Part shown: piece by piece, positions 1 through 11,933 of the stretch
Numbering within the stretch: the stretch's first letter is position 1
How the letters are laid out: each line of letters opens with the position of its first letter
DNA from: Polytrichum commune
Taxonomy: Eukaryota > Streptophyta > Polytrichopsida > Polytrichales > Polytrichaceae
Length of the DNA stretch: 64,000 bases
Direction: 5' to 3'
NCBI GenBank assembly: GCA_950295325.1
Contig: OX485809.1
Location: 33,418,001-33,482,000 of the forward strand
The notes under the pieces: model-generated
Database searches by the model: none
What the model was told of the DNA's origin: nothing
What the model saw: the letters and a program-made list of their open reading frames with translations, nothing else
Program-made: the position numbers and the translations under genes

Positions 1-130
1 TTACCAAGTACAGATGTTAATGTTCTATAATGTCCAAACAACCAAATTGACCTTAGTTGGCAAATTTTGAGATATACAATAAATACTTAAAGCTATAATT
101 CCAAATACTATGTACAATATTTAGTGTGGC
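1..130. mobile_element. MITE family A, partial copy cut by the window edge
   Basis: The stretch contains the family-A core (TTACCAAGTA, then ATGTCCAAACAACC) and ends with ACAATATTTAGTGT, the family's terminal word. It resembles the second half of the copies at 606-822, 11705-11933 and 63549-63762. The first half lies outside the window. No coding capacity is visible, so it is non-autonomous. Confidence 0.5.
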
Positions 131-271
131 CTTTACACTAACATTGATTTCAATGTAATATGGAAAGTTTAGAAGGAGTAAGTTAGAGTAAAACTATGAA
201 GCGAATCGTTGTGTATTTTGTAAGTGATTCGTTAATAAAATACTATGAACTTAGAAAAATAGAATTGATAT

Positions 272-440
272 TACATTGATTGTCCCAATTAGTAAGGGAG
301 GGCTAATAGTGAGTGTGGGAAATTAGTGAAGGTGATACTAAATTTCTTCACACTATGAAATTAGTGCCACCAAAAGACCTAGGAAGCATTATTCATCCTA
401 GCACTATTCAATGAAAATACTATTCATATCAACACTATTC
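272..440 (+). repeat. Dispersed repeat C, copy 1
   Basis: This region matches 13806-13970 closely. Both share a start like ACATTGATTGTCCCAATTAG, then GGGAGGGCTAATAGTGAGTG, GTGCCACCAAAAGA and CTATTCA-rich sequence. The better preserved copy at 13.8 kb ends with an inverted version of the start, so this is probably the left part of a degraded inverted-repeat element. Confidence 0.55.
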
Positions 441-605
441 ACCAAAAGTATCCACACCTGACACTATTCACTAACAAGCATGTGTTCCATATTCAATCAA
501 TGTAGTTTAGCTAGCACTTATCCCTAGCACTCCTCAGCATTGGTTACCCCTCAGCCCAAGCCTATCAAAACCTTAATCACTAAAAATCCAATAAATAACT
601 ACATC

Positions 606-822
606 AAACATGATATTTAGTGTCACTTATTATTTGGAGTTACACAATGCTACTATATCTTTTTACTATGAACATATTACCAAGTGAGGGTGTCAATGTT
701 CCATAATCCTCAAACAACCAATTTAACTTTCTTGACCCCAAAAAAGGAGCTATACAATAAATAGCTATAGCATTGCGTAATCCCAAATATTAAGTAGCAC
801 AAAATGAGATAATCAGTGTAGA
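606..822. mobile_element. MITE family A, copy 2
   Basis: The element starts with GATATTTAGTGTCACTTATT and TTTGGAGTTACACAATGC, and contains TTACCAAGTGAGG and CCTCAAACAACCAATT. It closes with an inverted version of the start (GCATTGCGTAATCCCAAATA, then AATCAGTGTAG). It is about 215 bp with no open frame. Length, terminal inverted repeats and copy number fit a MITE; the superfamily is not clear because I could not identify a clean target-site duplication. Confidence 0.6.
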
Positions 823-2399
823 CTTGGACCCCATAAGAGGCATGAAGTGGAGAATTAGTCCTTAGATATACATTGTTTTAATGCCATAATGTGATTGTTC
901 GAATATGATGAGCTTTCAAGCTTATTTTCTTATAATACATGTATCTTGCTTAAATATTCATACTTAAAACTTTCATTATTTGAGCAGCCAATGGTAAAGC
1001 TCTTCTCAAGATTTCTAACAACTTGTTGATCATCCATAGAGACCTTCTTATCATGTTCATTAAAGTTTGGTGACGCATTGCACATTGACAAACAATATAT
1101 GCTTCTAGGTAACCAAACTCCACAAATTATCTAAGGAATGTGGGTGTTATTTGGTTGGTTTTTCATGTTCTCCAACTTCTACCGATTATATGCACACAAC
1201 AAAACATGTGTTGCTTTAGCATATCTACAATGACACATCTACAAAAACCAGAATGAATATCGAACATCCTTGATTTAGTTATAATTATTGAAAGTGCATG
1301 TTTGTCGATTTCTTAACTTGATATGTAGGTCCTCCCAATTGTGTTCATTATTGAGTGTAGTGTGGTTATCAGTATTTGAAGACATAGTCCAATCTCTTTT
1401 AAACATGTGTCTTTATGATATTGTTCTTTGATCCTCACTAAACCACATACCCATCACATTGAGAAAAGGTTCGATTGTGAAAAGGAGCCAGGTTCATTTA
1501 ACCGCTCACTAGGGTCATGTAATGCCAACATAGATAAGATCTATATTTTTTAGGCCAACAAAGTTAAAGTTTATGTGGTGACAACTTGTGACTGGTTACC
1601 CCCATAAGAGTTTTGAAATTGTCGTAGCCAAGGAGTAGCATTGAGATGAGCAGTTATGAGTTAACCTATAGATCAACAATGTGTAACCATAAACTTTATG
1701 CTACAAAATTTGTGGCAATTTCCATACTCATGATTTTTTTTCTTTAGAAAAACTGTATTCTCCTTAGAATTTGTTTCTCTTCGCAAGAAAAATAATTCCC
1801 AGCTATTACTCCTTCTAAACATACAATATGCAAACTCTCTTACTTTATCGGTTATAAATGCCTCAACCATAGACATGGTAACATTGCAAGCTATCCACTC
1901 AAAAACCTCCTCTTCCCACTTCATTATTGGGATGGAAGTCATCACTATCAGTTATCAACTGCACTAAATAGTCCATTTAGTTTGGTGGAAAATCAACATG
2001 AAAATAATTAGTATGGGACACACTGATTTTCTACTCAAGGGGCAATTACCATGGATCCAAGACCCTGGATCTTCCCCCAAGTCTTTGTGAAGACTGCCAA
2101 CCAACACCTTACATAAAATGAAATAATCACCTTACATCAAAAGTACCACAAAAACACACTATTACCCACATTAATTTTCTACTAGAAATTTAGCATGGGT
2201 TGATACTTAATGTGGCCCACATTAATTCTCATAGTGAGAATTAGTGCAAGCTCTAGAAAACCAATGTGGCCAATAATAATAAGTATATTTAGTGCAATTG
2301 TATGAATTGAGAAAGGATCTACTACATCCTTATTCTCTAATTCAATATTATACAAGAAGAGGAAATATATTTGTCATGTAGGACAAAAACTAATAGTTT

Positions 2400-2640
2400 T
2401 TTAATTAGCACTACACATTGATTATCCCAATCAATGTGTGTTTTACTATTCAAAATTACAGATTACTATAACTATTCAATGAGAATGCAATATTTGACCA
2501 AGCAAAGTCATTTGTGTTCTATAATGTCCAAACAACCTATTGAACTTTCATTAGTAAAATTGAACTCATATGTAAGATGATATTGGACTTAGTAACTCCA
2601 AATGGTAACAAACATTAATTGAGATAGTCAGTGTAGATAT
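2400..2640. mobile_element. MITE family A, copy 3 (diverged ends)
   Basis: One end carries CACATTGATTATCCCAATCA, the other TTAATTGAGATAGTCAGTGT, an inverted match. The middle has the family-A landmarks ACCAAGCAAAGTCATTTGTG and ATGTCCAAACAACCTATTGA. It is most like the copy at 37742-37964. Confidence 0.55.
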
Positions 2641-3968
2641 AATATATTACACACAATTTAAAGTAAGAATAGCTAATAAATACTACAAGTCCGTGACTTG
2701 GGTCAAGTTTAGTTGTTTCCATAACCTTGTAATTCTAAATTTTCCATAGGAATAAATTTGCAATATCAATTTCTTGAATGCAAACAGTGAATGCGTGTTA
2801 CTATGTGAAAATGGACGAAGATTTTAGAAGTTATATGCTCAACGATCATATAGTTCAAACTTTCCGGAATATTTGCATATCAAATACAATTTGCACAATC
2901 ATGCCACAAACACCAAAACAAACTCATCAAAATGAGAATAGTTCCTTGTGTTGATCCATGATGGTCTTCTTTGCACACAATGAGAAATCCAAAGAGGAAG
3001 ATAGACGTGCTATCAAAAAGTACATGTACAAAAAGTCTTAGATTGAGTGAAATATATATTGTTGCCTAGATGTAGGATATTGGAGTGTGCAAAGAATATG
3101 TTGCAGGTCCTCAAAGTGGTTCATTTTCACCTTACACTAAGCGTGAGGGACCATAATGGAGTATATAGCATATGAATATACCTCTCATTCATCCAGCAAA
3201 AATAACCCTGAAGCAGTATGCATCCCAAAGGTTATTACTTATGGTTGATTTAACACCTAATATATTTAAAGACACATGATTAATTTAGTCCAAGTCATTT
3301 GAGATGAATCAGCCACAAACTTGATTCATCGGGGGATCAAGTTTCTAGGTAGAATACGTGATGTACACTTCTTTGCAATAATTCACTCTCTCAGGCCAGG
3401 ACCATGCAAATCCGGTGTCCATATCCCAGGGATATGGCCTTTAGCCCATGAAGTACAAGGGCCCTTAGACTTTTATGATCACAGCTCTTGATACATTACA
3501 ATGTTCTCGAGTATGCATACCTTACCTTAACTACTTAGGCACATTGACTCGGATGTTTTCGTCCAACAAGGTCTAGGTGCCAAAAAGATCTTTACAAAGA
3601 CATTCGGGAGTCAGATGCCTTCCTAATGAACAACCTCCTATGCAAACATTGCCTGATCAAGCACAGTGGTAGTTGTTTTCCTATGTTGTGTTGATCTTTG
3701 TAGTAGATATCAAAATTTTAACCACATGACAAAAAAGGACTAACATACTCAAGAGCTTTCTAGCTTCACAGGAAACTGTAGTGGAAGAGCCTTGCATTTC
3801 AATGTCACAACACCAAAGAGGTCAATATGTGGGAGCTCATTACAATAAAATAAGATAAAGAGGCTTAAAGCATATGTGTTGTTCTCATGTATATCTTCAT
3901 CCGCTATCAGTTTCAAGCTGTGTCTGAGAACTTTTTAAAAGAAATTAATTAGATTTTAATTTTTTAAA

Positions 3969-4123
3969 CGGGAAGAACCGACTGCTAGTTCCAGATGAAC
4001 CGGTTGAAGTTCAAGACTTCAGGAAATTACCAAACATTTAGGCGAATGTTTAAAATATTCACCAGTTGGACTTGGAAATACTAGGATTTTGACCGATCAT
4101 GCCAAAATCTCCCTGGAGACTGG
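3969..4123 (+). repeat. Dispersed repeat D, copy 1
   Basis: The copy begins CGGGAAGAACCG and contains CCAGATGAACCGGTTGAAGT, GACTTCAGGA and CTAGGATTTTGACCGA, near the end CCAAAATCTCCCTGG. Better copies lie at 20547-20770, 20848-21076 and 34479-34694. This one is shortened in the middle. It sits about 400 bp beyond the stop codon of RPS26. Confidence 0.6.
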
Positions 4124-4528
4124 TCCTAGAGCCTTTGCAACGTTCTTATTGAGTTTAAGGGTGAGAATCTTCCCTGCATTCTTTAGCAGTAGGATCCTTA
4201 TTAAAGGAAAGATTTTATGGCCACCCCTACTTAAAGTGGTTCAAACACCTACTTTGAATGGAGATATTGGACTAGTAACTGATGGAGAACATACGATCCA
4301 CAACAAATCTCATACAAGGGAAGAATGACAAGACACAGGTCTCCTATCAGACAAAGTCCAGGTGGATAATTTAGTATTAATAGCTTCACATCACAAAAGA
4401 GGAGTGGATACACTGACTTGAAGTTACTCTTGTGAACAAGACAGAATGCATTGGCAACCTTGATGACAAAATTGTGGGATACAACCTCATGACTTTCATG
4501 CAAGGCCAGAAACACCTTGCCCTCATAT

Positions 4529-5963
4529 TCAAGTTTGCTTTGCTCCTCCAGCTCCAGGGCGAGCTCCAGGGGCTCCAGGTACACGTGGTGGTGCATCCTC
4601 CTGCAAAAGTGAAGGCAAAGTGTCAAGGAATCAATTGTGTACACATTGATTGACAGTTTCTCACATGTCCCAGTAATTCCTGTTCATCAAAATCTATGAA
4701 ACTTGGCATCCAACTGATAACAATTCTTGGACCAAAAAGGCTAGTCGCAATACAGCTGAACTTCAAAAGTAAACAAATAGTGAAATTGTTTGCCATTTTC
4801 TTGAGTTTCTTACATCCCTTGTTAAGTACACATTGACAAAAGTCTTCGATAATAGAAAAAATAGAGACTGAACAGACCATGAGGAGAACACCATGCAGAT
4901 TCTGGAACAAACTATCTTTCCAGTCCCAAGTTTGAAGTAGTACCTTGCGCCTGAACCTCTGGGGAGGCTCACGAATGCGCCTGGCCTCACGAGACCGAAC
5001 ACGCACGACGTGAGAATGGATAGCACAGGAGATGCAGTACTGCATCTTGGCGTAGAGCTTGGGCAGGACGTACCCTGTATTACCCACAACATGCTTCAGC
5101 CTCTAGAAGCTGTATCCGTGGAGAAATAGAGCAGTGGCACAATCTCAAAACTACTGACATTAGCATCCAGTATTTGCCAGATTGGGGTCAAACTGGTAGG
5201 ATGAGATTCCCAGAACATTTCAGCTACTGCAAGAAAAACTCCTTATTGAAAGTGCCCAGAACACCAAGTTTGGCATCGATGTGTACTCAGCCCTGAAAAG
5301 TTGCATACATCTGAAGGATGCGTATTCCTGGAACAAATAGTGAAATGATGATGAATTGCTTACCATCATACACACAAGCCTCCTGGACATCACGGACTGC
5401 AGCCTGCTCAACAATGTTGCGGACCAGGAATCGCTTCACAGCTTTATCCTGCATCAGACGAAAGTTCACAACACTCACAATTGAATTCACTAAAGCGGAA
5501 AATTTTACCATCCAATAGGAAGCCTCGGGGTCAACACGAGAAGCCAATCTTTATAAAGCAGGCATATAGCCTAGAAAATGGAGAAGAGTTGGGAGTATTT
5601 TTCTACGAATAAATCTTTTCAATCTACCGCGCAGGTGTATGAGCATAAGAAAATCCTACATCCACCATAAAATGAAAATATAAACTAAATACGCAATGTA
5701 GCCCAACTGGACATACCTTGGGCACACATCGCCCACAGTTGGAGCACCGTATGGGGTTGACGTGGCCGCGGCCATGCTTGTTGCGCCCCCCACTCCGCCT
5801 CTTCACCGTCTGCTCTCCCCAAATAAACAAACAGACAAACAAACAAACACAACTTAGAACACCGAAATCCACCTTAGAAAAAATCGTAAATTTCATAAAC
5901 ACATCTAAGCAGTAGCTGAAGACGTCCAGAATCACGATGCTGATGCAACGTGAGGTGTACCAT
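4529..5963 (-). CDS. RPS26: Small ribosomal subunit protein eS26 (RPS26)
   Basis: The gene encodes cytosolic 40S protein eS26, which sits at the mRNA exit channel. I read five exons on the minus strand: 5961-5963 (ATG only), 5717-5809, 5364-5448, 4944-5074 and 4529-4600. All joins are GT-AG and stay in frame, giving 127 aa. The protein starts [17 protein letters not shown]. It has the zinc-binding pair CSNC, the block [20 protein letters not shown], the segment [20 protein letters not shown], and a Pro/Gly/Ala-rich tail ending GAKQT. Length and order match plant eS26. An intron directly after the start codon places control signals in exon 1 and the 5' leader, where a telo-box is present. A decayed partial copy lies at 33235-34050. 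Confidence 0.95.
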
Positions 5964-6065
5964 GGTTGCGAGTGAGAGTGCTGAGAAGATGAAGACGAGC
6001 AGGCTCGAGCAGGGGAGAAAGGGTCTTTCCCTCGATGCAGCCCCCTCTTGACTCTTTGGAGCGCG

Positions 6066-6074
6066 AAACCCTAA
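6066..6074. promoter_or_regulatory. Telo-box upstream of RPS26
   Basis: AAACCCTAA lies about 100 bp upstream of the RPS26 start codon. Telo-boxes are well known near transcription starts of plant ribosomal protein genes, so the position and sequence fit a real regulatory site. A degenerate AACCCTAGA occurs at the equivalent place beside the decayed copy, near 34077. Confidence 0.55.
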
Positions 6075-6079
6075 TTTGG

Positions 6080-7159
6080 ACAGAAACGTTCATTCATCTT
6101 GGATGAGAAACCAGGCCCTGGATACTTCTTTGCGTCCACCATAAGCAAGGCCACCCCAAACTCAACCTCAAAAACTCCAAAAAGACTCATGACCCGTTCA
6201 CACCAACGTTTCCTTCCGGTTTCAACCGGAGATGCCAATGGATGGTGTCAAAACTGGCTGGTGTGATCAGCCCCTTAATTAGATAACAATAAGTTAGAAG
6301 CGTCTAATTCCATCAATGACCCCAGTTTTGATAACTTCTCCTTTTTTCAAAGTGAGCAATCATGTACTTCAATATCCCTCACACTAAATGAGCCAAGATA
6401 GTAAATACAATTGGGTAAACCGGCTGCCATCAAACGTAGTATTTGATGGGGTCCATCTATATTTTGACACTACGTATGTAGACCCAGTTGTCGCGTTTGA
6501 CAGCAAACACACCCGTGCTCCAACCCTCGAGATGTTGACCCAGCCTATCATGCTCCATCAAGCATCCATGATGATACATGGTACATGGCTATGTCCCCAT
6601 GGAACAACATATATCCCAAAGGACACAAGTGATAGGATTATGCAAACATTCGTTCATAGGGATGGAACAAAACAGTTACAAGTGACAAGGTTATGGGGAA
6701 CATACACATGTTCTTTAACCCAACCACGTTGTTCCACACCTCATGGCTAGTTGGGGCATCATAATGATGGATCAGGCGGTTTGTTGCACGAGGTCCCACC
6801 TTGCCAAGGTCTGACATCGGCGAATCCGGCATAAGCGAATAATGTCTACCCTATGGGCTCGGCCAGCTGCCATAGCTAGTGTCAGATGGTTTGCCCGCCT
6901 TCATTTACAAACCTTGGCTCATATATTAATTTGAGGACTTCAATATGAACACTAACTGTATTGATCTACAAACTAAGAACGCACTCATTGCTTGAAGAGA
7001 TGGAATATCAACAAACAACACAACTTTCTTCTTCTTCTTCTTCTTCTTCTTCTTCTTCTTCTTCTTCTTCTTCTTTTGGGGGGGGGGGGCTATGTGGGTA
7101 GGGAGGGTCAAATGATCTTAGTGACTTTAAACATTCATATAAAAATAAAATATGCTATA
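6080..7159. other. Intergenic stretch upstream of RPS26, with a CTT microsatellite
   Basis: No recognised gene is present. A plus-strand open frame at 6388-6750 (120 codons) resembles no family I know and lacks exon support. At 7024-7077 there is a long CTT repeat, directly followed by a run of about 12 G. Confidence 0.5.
7024..7090 (+). repeat. (CTT)n microsatellite plus poly-G tract
   Basis: About 18 CTT units are followed by TTTT and a run of about 12 G. The purine/pyrimidine strand asymmetry makes open frames of polyleucine or polylysine that are not genes. Confidence 0.9.
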
Positions 7160-7935
7160 CAATCCACCCTCTATAAATGTTACACCTATAAGTGTTAACC
7201 CTCTCCAAATGTTAACTTTCTTCTACTCCCCACATATTGCACACTATAAATGTTAAACGTGTTAACTGTTAACAAAATGGTACTCCCTTCTGTGTAAATT
7301 TGACTCTATAAATGTTAACGAATGAAATACAACCATAATATGGATGATAAAAACTACACATCCAATTACATTCCTCTCTCTCTCACCATGCGTTAGGGCG
7401 ATATGTGCAATACGAATTAGACTTTGATTTGAACAATCCATATGAGGTCACCGAAGAGGATGTATGGGATGTTTTAGGCTCTATTGGTGGGACTTCTAAT
7501 GTCTCAAATGATGATTGTGAGGGAGAGGAGTGTGAGGTGGAACCCATTCCATCTTATAGTGACTTGCAATCTAGTTTTGGTACCATTAGAAGGTACATGG
7601 AATCACGTTCATGTGATGTGTCCAAGTATGTGGGTTTGTTGGTGCAGATTGAGAAATATCTGCAAGTTGTGCATGCAGATGAATCTCACCAAAGAACCAT
7701 TGATTCATACTTCACCCATGATTTGCAAACTTGATATTGAATAAAGTTTTGATTGGGTTTGCAATTTTATGACTGGTATTCTCTCACAAGGACTCTTCAT
7801 AATTGCTTATATTTACAAATGTTAAGATTTGTATATTGCTCAAAAAAGTAATTTTATAATTGTTAACTGTTAACACCTTTATAAATGTTAACTTTGATCC
7901 GCTCCCGAGGGTTAACATTTATAGAGGGTAGATTG
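7160..7935 (+). mobile_element. Pogo/Tigger-type DNA transposon, non-autonomous, copy 1
   Basis: The ends are inverted: left CAATCCACCCTCTATAAATG, right the reverse complement CAATCTACCCTCTATAAATG. TA dinucleotides flank both sides (7158-7159 and 7936-7937), as expected for Tc1/mariner-pogo insertion. Subterminal palindromes GTTAACTGTTAAC occur near both ends. An open frame at 7405-7734 resembles the C-terminal tail of pogo/Tigger/Jerky-type transposases: an acidic stretch, then RRYMESRSCDVSKYVGLLVQ and a final TIDSYFT-like motif. The DDE catalytic domain and DNA-binding domain are missing, so it cannot move itself. The second copy is at 34823-35531. Confidence 0.85.
7405..7734 (+). pseudogene. 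Remnant transposase C-terminus (pogo/Tigger type)
   Basis: The frame of about 109 codons lies inside the TA-flanked element. It includes NPYEVTEEDVWDVLGSIGG, a Glu/Asp-rich patch, RRYMESRSCDVSKYVGL, QIEKYLQ and the end QRTIDSYFTHD. This resembles the distal tail of Tigger-like transposases after the DDE domain; the family call is from memory of the pattern. The start codon is arbitrary because the frame is only a remnant. Confidence 0.6.
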
Positions 7936-7937
7936 TA

Positions 7938-9277
7938 GTTGTTGTGATTTTGAAGTTGTTGCATTCATAACATAATTGCTAATCCAAATAAGATATTAGA
8001 TGGTTTGTTTGCATTAGATAGGGACCGTAGTGCTCAAGTGTTCCCGATAAGGCGCTTCTACCTTATTGGTTGGGTGAAGGGCCACATTCCTACCATTGCA
8101 ACCACACCTCCATGCCCTAAAATTGGGTCATAATATTGGACAACAATATAGGTTTAGGTCAAAGATATTTCCACTCCAACCTCAGTAAGATGTATCGGAT
8201 CAAGATCATTTTTGGAAAGCCCCCTTCGGTTTGAATACGGGGTCACTATTATGCAAGGGAACTTGTTTTTCTTTTCTTTTTATAAACATAATCATGTGCT
8301 AAAAAACAAAAGTCATGTCCTTTAAACAAGAGATGACTCTACCCAGAAGTTGGCTTGAACGAGGGACTCTTTGTCCTTCATCAAAGCTGCAAACTTGTCA
8401 TGTTCCATTTTTATTCAACAAGTGCAAGACTACTTACGGAGACTCTACATTTTTTTTAATTTGTTGTAGACTACCATACTTTAACGACAACATTGTTAAC
8501 TATGTCACTAAGATAGTCAATGTGTATGGATGTCCACATCATTAATTTCATAGTATCCAAAATGATCATGTACCATGAAGTCACACATTTGTCACTAACT
8601 TTTGAGTACAAACTCTATATCAATGTTCTCCTACAATAGGCAAAGCACGTAGTGACAATCACACATGCTTAATTTCATGCATGGGTGTGATTTGGGGTAT
8701 TTTGTTGTTGGTGGTAGCCATGTACATTGACTTGGGGGTTGTGAATCGTCAACAAAAACTATGTGTAATGACAAGTGATAGAATTATGTGGTCCACCTCT
8801 ATTCCAAGCTACTCCTAAATCAATGTTTTCATTATAATTATTGTGCACATTATTTCAATGTAAACCCAAATAGAAATTCAAGGTGTATTGTAGGATAATA
8901 CTTTAGAAAATGAATGGATTTTTTTACTAGTGCAACTTAAACCCAAAAATTTACTAGTGTGACTTAGGTTAGGAGTGCGAATAGATTTATACGTTGTAAC
9001 CCAAACCACTTGTACCTCACTATCAATATATTAGAAATAGGGTAAGACCTAGTATAGGGTACTCTTTATTTTTGCAAGCAATGTTTTCTTCTTAAATCAA
9101 TGTAATATATCATCAATTCTATTCACATATTACATTATAAATACTATATGGTGCACTATAATTTCATGTATTACTTCTTTGTATAACTACACATGGGGTA
9201 TTGTGTTTAGGGTGGTACAAAGTTTGTAGAGAATCATAAGATTTTTTCCACTCACAACCTCAACTCTTAAGCATTTA
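7938..9277. other. Intergenic, nothing recognised
   Basis: The stretch is AT-rich with only short open frames that resemble nothing known. No RNA gene was seen. Confidence 0.5.
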
Positions 9278-9782
9278 GTACACTAAATATGATATCTAGT
9301 GTCATATGGTATTTTATGCCACTATGGTAACTTTTTGGATGACATTTCTTATGAATAAGTGAGCAAATGTTGTCATGGATGATCTATGTGTTCATCCATT
9401 GGCCAAAACCCTACCTTCTCTTGTCAGCAACTTGTGACGAAATATTGTCATGGATGATTGAATTTTGGATAAAAATTTCAATTGGTAAGTTACAGTCTTT
9501 GCAAAAGAGGCATAACACCCCATACTGCACCATGGGTAACATGATCAGTATCGGGCTAACGGGCTCGCATTCATGCCTGTACATAGTACGGGCATTATTT
9601 TTTCTTTTCTTTTCTTACAGTAATTGCAACACTGTAAATCTATAATCCCCTCCAAAAATTGCAAGTAATGACAAATAATGTTGGGTTAAGATTTAGTGTT
9701 GGTGACATTATACTGCGGTTTACAATTAGTATTGAGCAAGACAATTAGAATTGGTGACACTAAATATCATATTGACTGTAGT
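9278..9782 (+). mobile_element. MITE family B, copy 1
   Basis: The left end is ACACTAAATATGATATCTAG; the right part ends GGTGACACTAAATATCATAT. Internal landmarks are CTTATGAATAAGTG, GTCATGGATGAT and GAGCAAGACAATTAGAATTG. Inverted copies are at 15312-15682 and 41213-41545, and a direct copy at 19984-20362. This copy is about 130 bp longer than the others. No transposase frame is present. Confidence 0.65.
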
Positions 9783-11369
9783 GTTCTTGTAGTATTCACT
9801 AGTGTTATTGTTGTATTTGTGTATTGTTGGGTAGTGTTCTTGTTCATCATGTCGTACCCCTATAATTGTTTGGTGTCTTAATTCTTTGTCAAAATTATAT
9901 TCCACCCTTTATTGACATACTTAATAACATACCCATGTTTTAAGTTAATGGGTTGCCTTATATTACCAAGCTTGTTGATATAAGGTGTCTTAAAACACCA
10001 AACATATGGTGGTTTAAACAACACGTAAGAGGCACTTTTTGAATCAATATAGGGCTATCTATCTATCTATCTATCTATATATATATATATACATATTCAA
10101 ACTACCAAAGGGTGCAACATAATAGTGCACAATAGAAGTACAAAAAATAGGGTACTCGACAAAGAAAAACACTAAATGAACAATCCCCCTTGGCCCAAAA
10201 ACAAAACAAACCAAAAAAAACTTCAACGCATGTATGAGAAGTGAGGTACATGTGAACCAAAGTGTCCAAACTGATAAGGTAATGCAATATGAGATGCCTT
10301 CATGGTTGCTTGAGAATGAAACCCCCAGTGACCAGAGGGGTCATCTCTTGCTAAAAGAGTGTTCTAGACTGCCACACTATATCATCATCCATGCCTTCCA
10401 CTTGGCCAAATGATTCTTATATAATTCAAGAAGAGATAGGTGCAAGTCATGTTTAATTTTGATATGTTATGAAGGAGAACAAGGCTCTGAGGTGCATTTG
10501 ATTCTCATAAAAGGTCAATAAGACTTGAGTGAGGAGGCATGTTCCCTTGCCCGTGGGTGTTGCCTATATATATTGTAGAAATAAACTACCTTTACCAGTT
10601 TGGGCAACACCCAAAAGCAAACATGCTTCAAAGATGGCATTTAAGTTCAATATGAGAAATACTAATCATTTGAACAATGAACTTTGACCACCTCCAAATG
10701 AGACAAATGGCCTCCATTTGGAAATACAATTTCTCCCATGTATATATATTCCACAATTGTTTATATATGTGTGGTTCAATGAAGGGTCTACATTAAAACC
10801 ATAATTCAAATTTAGAAGACAACATTTTCACTAGCTACCCCAATTTGATAACTCCAATTTTGAGATTGTTGGATATCCTCAAATTTTGTGGGAATAAAGA
10901 TATTTTTGTTCCTCCACCTTCATTTAGGAGTCGGTTTCCACATGAATGTGAATGTGGCCATTTGAAACAAATTTTGATGATAGTGAGCTCAAATGCCCTT
11001 GACATGAAGGGTCAAATTTGAAAATCTCAAGGTCATTAGAATGCACCCTTGGGCAATAAAGGGTTAAACCCAAGACCTCAACTTGGATGATCCCATGGGA
11101 ACTCCACGGTTAACTTGCCTAACACTAGAATGGTACTCGGTTGGGTGACATTCCTAACACTTTATCTCCAGTACACCCTATCACTTGTGATGCACCCAAT
11201 CATAGTGGGTGTATGCGAGTCAAACCAGCTATACATTTTAAAACGTTGTTAATACTTTTCAAATGAAAGATAGATGTACAAAAGGAGCACTAAGGTTTAG
11301 ACAAAATTTTGTGAATAATTTTGTTAGTTTCATCCACTCTACCTTATTTCATTGAATAATATCCTATGG
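9783..11369. other. Intergenic with a small TCTA/TA microsatellite
   Basis: A (CTAT)n(TA)n tract sits at about 10057-10092. No gene-like reading frame or RNA gene is recognised in the rest. Confidence 0.5.
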
Positions 11370-11605
11370 ATGAATTACAAAACTCTCATTGGAAAGTGAA
11401 AGTGAGTTATATATGTAATAAAGGCCTATTTACTTCATGATTCATATTTTGTGTATGTATTGGAGGAATTTATTGCATTAAAATGGATAGCATAGTTGAA
11501 ATACATGAGTCCATCATCAATGCTATTTTTAGTGCACATGTTTGTTATTCTCGATAAATTCTCATATTTAGGGGTTTTATTTCCTAGTCATCATTTAGAT
11601 TTCTA
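11370..11605 (+). repeat. Dispersed repeat E, copy 1
   Basis: The stretch shares order and wording with 47272-47510: CTCATTGGAAAGTG, TATGTAATAAAGGCCTATT, CATGATTCATATTTT, a TGGAGGAATTTA-like word, and TAGGGGTTTT followed by GTCATTTAG-like sequence. The match is diverged and has indels, so it is an old dispersed repeat of unknown class. Confidence 0.5.
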
Positions 11606-11704
11606 CCCCAGGGCGTTGGGAACATAGGGGTTTGCCCTTGGGGAGATAGCTACAGGTGTGTTTGTCCATGCCCGTTCAACGTGTTCACCTTTGAAATGAG
11701 GTAC

Positions 11705-11933
11705 ACCAAATATTGTATTCAATGTCACTTATTATTTGGAGTTACACAATTGTATGTCTCTTCATTTTATTGATATATGTTTTACCAAGTAAATTTGTAT
11801 TATTTTGTAATGTCCAAACAACCAATTTGACCTTTGTTGGAAATAAATGAGCTATATAGTATATAGATACAACATTTCGTAATTCCAAATTGTAAGTGAC
11901 AATAAATACAATATTTAGTGTTGTAGTTTTAAG
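11705..11933. mobile_element. MITE family A, copy 4
   Basis: The copy has GTCACTTATTATTTGGAGTT near the left end, the core TTTTACCAAGTAAATTTG and ATGTCCAAACAACCAATTTG, and a right end AATTCCAAATTGTAAGTGAC followed by AATATTTAGTGTTG. The ends are inverted relative to each other. No coding capacity is present. Confidence 0.6.

Larger units (their letters stand above)
1..3968. other. Gene-free, MITE-rich flank
   Basis: I found no convincing gene here. The stretch holds several short AT-rich elements related by the words ATATTTAGTGTCACTTA and ATGTCCAAACAACC, listed separately. The longest open frame (minus strand, 1673-1945, 90 codons) has no recognisable motif and no supporting exon structure. 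Everything between the elements looks like non-coding plant intergenic DNA. Confidence 0.6.

Noticed and set aside
6388-6750. A 120-codon plus-strand open frame upstream of RPS26
   Set aside because: No domain, no splice partners and no promoter evidence; length is within what chance allows in 64 kb.
6992-7198. Open frames rich in leucine or lysine
   Set aside because: They are translations of the CTT microsatellite and poly-G tract.
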